Below, one piece after another: positions 62,650 through 64,000 of a stretch of DNA of 64,000 nucleotides (position 1 is its first letter; the number at the start of each line of letters is the position of its first letter). This DNA comes from an uncultured Clostridia bacterium. GTDB taxonomy: Bacteria > Bacillota > Clostridia > TANB77 > CAG-508. The position numbers and the translations under genes are program-made. The stretch spans positions 33,802 to 97,801 of the forward strand of contig CAKOYB010000005.1 of the NCBI GenBank assembly GCA_934130435.1. The letters run 5' to 3'. Under the pieces are notes generated by a model, which worked only from the letters and a program-made list of their open reading frames with translations, was not told where the DNA came from and made no database searches.

Positions 62650-63198
62650 TTAGCATTTCCAATTTTTATTTTGATAAAATCCTTCTAAACATTCTATGCA
62701 TTTATTGACTAGGTCTGGTTCAATCATTTTTCTAAACAACTCTTTATATCCTTCTAATACATTTTTATATTTAAAACACTCTAAATTAAGAGCTTCTATT
62801 GCAATTTTCCTATCTTCTCCTTTTAAAGCTGTTATTACAAGAGTGGCAGCAAATAAAACATAATCAGCATAAGTTTTACAATATTTCACTTTATCAAACT
62901 TTTTGCCTTCTAAGTAAAACTTCAACACTTCAGAAGAAACTTTCTTCATATCTAGGTTTGAATTATTTTTTTTATAGTTTTTAGCATCTTCCTTATACTC
63001 TCTTTCCAAATAGCCTATTGCTCCAATACAACCATTTTCTATTCCATCCACTCTGCTTACAATGTTAATAATTTCTTTTACTTTATGATTTAATTTTATT
63101 ACAGATGGAATATATTCCATTCTTCCATGATACATTACAACTAATCTTATTATGTCTAATTCAAACGATTTTTTTATTTTTTCTTTATTACTCTTCAT
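62650..63198 (-). CDS. Hypothetical helical protein, 182 residues
   Basis: I do not recognise the family. It is a soluble, largely helical protein with several Cys residues (GIENGCIGAIGY, CKTYADYVLFAATLVI, NLECFKY, CIECLEGFYQ, and a terminal Cys). A short hydrophobic helix at about 107-120 is too short to be a clear membrane span. AAGGAAG precedes the ATG. It stands alone between pgi and a tiny membrane peptide. Confidence 0.6.
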   Translation of the reverse strand: MKSNKEKIKKSFELDIIRLVVMYHGRMEYIPSVIKLNHKVKEIINIVSRVDGIENGCIGAIGYLEREYKEDAKNYKKNNSNLDMKKVSSEVLKFYLEGKKFDKVKYCKTYADYVLFAATLVITALKGEDRKIAIEALNLECFKYKNVLEGYKELFRKMIEPDLVNKCIECLEGFYQNKNWKC

Positions 63199-63239
63199 TT
63201 AGATTCTTCCTTTATATAGAATTATATCTAAAGCATCCA

Positions 63240-63341
63240 CTAAAACAAGCCAATAAGCACTATTAATAAAGGAATAAGTAAAATTATATTTTCGATATGT
63301 ACCTTATCCTTCATAATTACTTTGTTATTTTTCTTATTCAT
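63240..63341 (-). CDS. Small membrane peptide, 33 residues
   Basis: ATG at 63341 is preceded by GGAGG at five bases. A basic head (NKKNNKVIMKDKVHIE) is followed by one hydrophobic span (NIILLIPLLIVLIGLF) reaching the C-terminus, so it is a tail-anchored micro-protein. No family is recognised. It lies upstream of the 182-residue hypothetical gene on the same strand. Confidence 0.6.
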   Translation of the reverse strand: MNKKNNKVIMKDKVHIENIILLIPLLIVLIGLF

Positions 63342-63672
63342 AAGTACCTCCATATATGCTTTATCTATTACATTTCAATTTTATCAAAGTATTACATCTT
63401 TATCAATAATATTGAATGTTTTGTCATATAAACTAGAATAAAATATTAAATTTTCTTCAGCTTCAGCATTCATTATAATACTATAATTAAAAGCAAAAAT
63501 CATTTTTCAATAAAGAAATAATGCTTTATCGGCATTAGAAATTAAAAACTTTTTATAATTTTATATTTGTACTAATAAATTGTAGTTTAATTTATAATTA
63601 CTTAGCAAATAAAAAATACCAGCAAGTTACTAGTATTTCTTATTTTTATAAATTATTTTCCTTATTTTTATG
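63342..63672. other. Gene-free stretch
   Basis: AT-rich sequence without an ORF that has a ribosome site. A weak inverted repeat (TAGTAA...TTACTAG, near 63595-63635) may be a terminator for the fragment to its right. Nothing else was seen. Confidence 0.5.
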
Positions 63673-63786
63673 TTATTTTCCACAACAGTTTTTGTACTTT
63701 TTGCCATTTCCGCATGAACTTTGTACTCCCATATTATCTGTATTATTTATACTTATAGTATTATTTGTATTTCCTTGTTTATCAGA
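63673..63786 (-). pseudogene. SEC-C-type zinc-finger tail fragment (degenerate)
   Basis: The last codons read SSCGNGKKYKNCCGK, the end of the SEC-C zinc motif found at the C-terminus of SecA and of other proteins. The first Cys pair is reduced to one Cys. Upstream in frame is an Asn/Thr-rich stretch (GNTNNTISINNTDN), then TAG stops at 63787-63789 and further on. This looks like the decayed end of a SEC-C protein rather than a whole gene. Confidence 0.45.
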
Positions 63787-63929
63787 CTAGGTAACATCTA
63801 TATTATTTGTATTTATGATATTATCTGTACTATAAGTATTTCTCTAACGTGGACTTATTGTGGACTTTGTCCACATCCGTTCATCTAATATGATTATATC
63901 AATTTTTGACTTTTTATCCAATGTGCAAT

Positions 63930-64000
63930 TTATTTATTTTCAATTTGCTTTGTTTCACTTAATAGTCTATCAAAATCTGACACATAATTCTTATCCTGTA
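63930..64000 (-). CDS. C-terminal end of a gene entering from the right edge
   Basis: On the minus strand one frame is open from the edge to a TAA at 63930-63932, reading QDKNYVSDFDRLLSETKQI then ENK. It has coding-like composition and is too short to identify. A small palindrome (GTGGACTTTGTCCAC, near 63870) follows and could be part of a terminator. Confidence 0.4.
   Translation of the reverse strand, partial: QDKNYVSDFDRLLSETKQIENK

Overview
The window is strongly AT-rich chromosomal DNA from a spore-forming member of the Clostridia (Firmicutes). Supporting signs are the Gram-positive gene set (sepF, divIVA, rny, hrcA-grpE-dnaK-dnaJ, ylxR/ylxQ in the nusA-infB operon), sporulation genes (yabG, yunB, a SPOCS-LysM protein, veg), strong AGGAGG ribosome sites and an anaerobic pyruvate formate-lyase pair. 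I infer an uncultured gut-type Clostridia lineage; the species cannot be named from sequence alone. No rRNA, tRNA, CRISPR array, transposase or prophage was seen.

Layout. 1-5.7 kb (minus): rnhB, addB, pgeF and an LD-carboxypeptidase cut by the left edge. 5.9-6.2 kb (plus): two tiny Cys-rich membrane peptides. 6.3-9.6 kb (minus): three membrane proteins for envelope glycan or lipid modification. 9.8 kb: a pseudouridine synthase that appears to be leaderless. 10.7-18.5 kb (minus): a hypothetical membrane protein, then rimP-nusA-ylxR-ylxQ-infB-rbfA-nrnA behind a strong promoter. 18.7-21 kb (plus): a stand-alone VirD4/TraG-type ATPase. 21-26.6 kb (minus): mutL-miaA-HlyD-like, then sepF and divIVA. 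26.8-29.3 kb: two pilin-like cassettes. 29.5 kb: an HtrA protease. 30.8-35.7 kb: the CIRCE-type heat-shock operon. 35.7-38.9 kb: an ECF sigma factor with a DUF4179-type anti-sigma protein and a paralogue. 39-44 kb: L,D-transpeptidase and spore genes. 44.2-48.1 kb (plus): pflB-pflA-cation efflux. 48.1-50.9 kb: comM-dprA-yraN. 51.3-54.6 kb: a DUF2207 protein and the third pilin-like cassette. 55.2-63.2 kb: carD, dnaG-rpoD, rny, pgi and a hypothetical gene.

The most notable system is a family of three pilin-like cassettes (26.8-27.6, 27.9-28.9 and 53.8-54.7 kb). Each gene starts with almost the same prepilin-like N-terminus and then diverges completely. Each is preceded by a conserved leader of about 185 nt that has a closing stem and a short ORF with its own ribosome site. 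That ORF contains an (AC)n dinucleotide tract of 14, 11 or 13 units. In two copies the tract leaves the leader ORF open up to a stop at the foot of a hairpin just before the pilin ribosome site; in the third the frame is shifted and stops early. This has the form of a phase-variable leader. Palindromic repeats of about 105 bp lie upstream of each cassette.

A second notable feature is the primary sigma factor gene, which encodes a PASTA-like domain fused ahead of sigma region 1.1. Four genes (ylxQ, the HlyD-like gene, comM, DUF2207) each carry a single extra base that breaks the frame; these may be sequence errors or real mutations.
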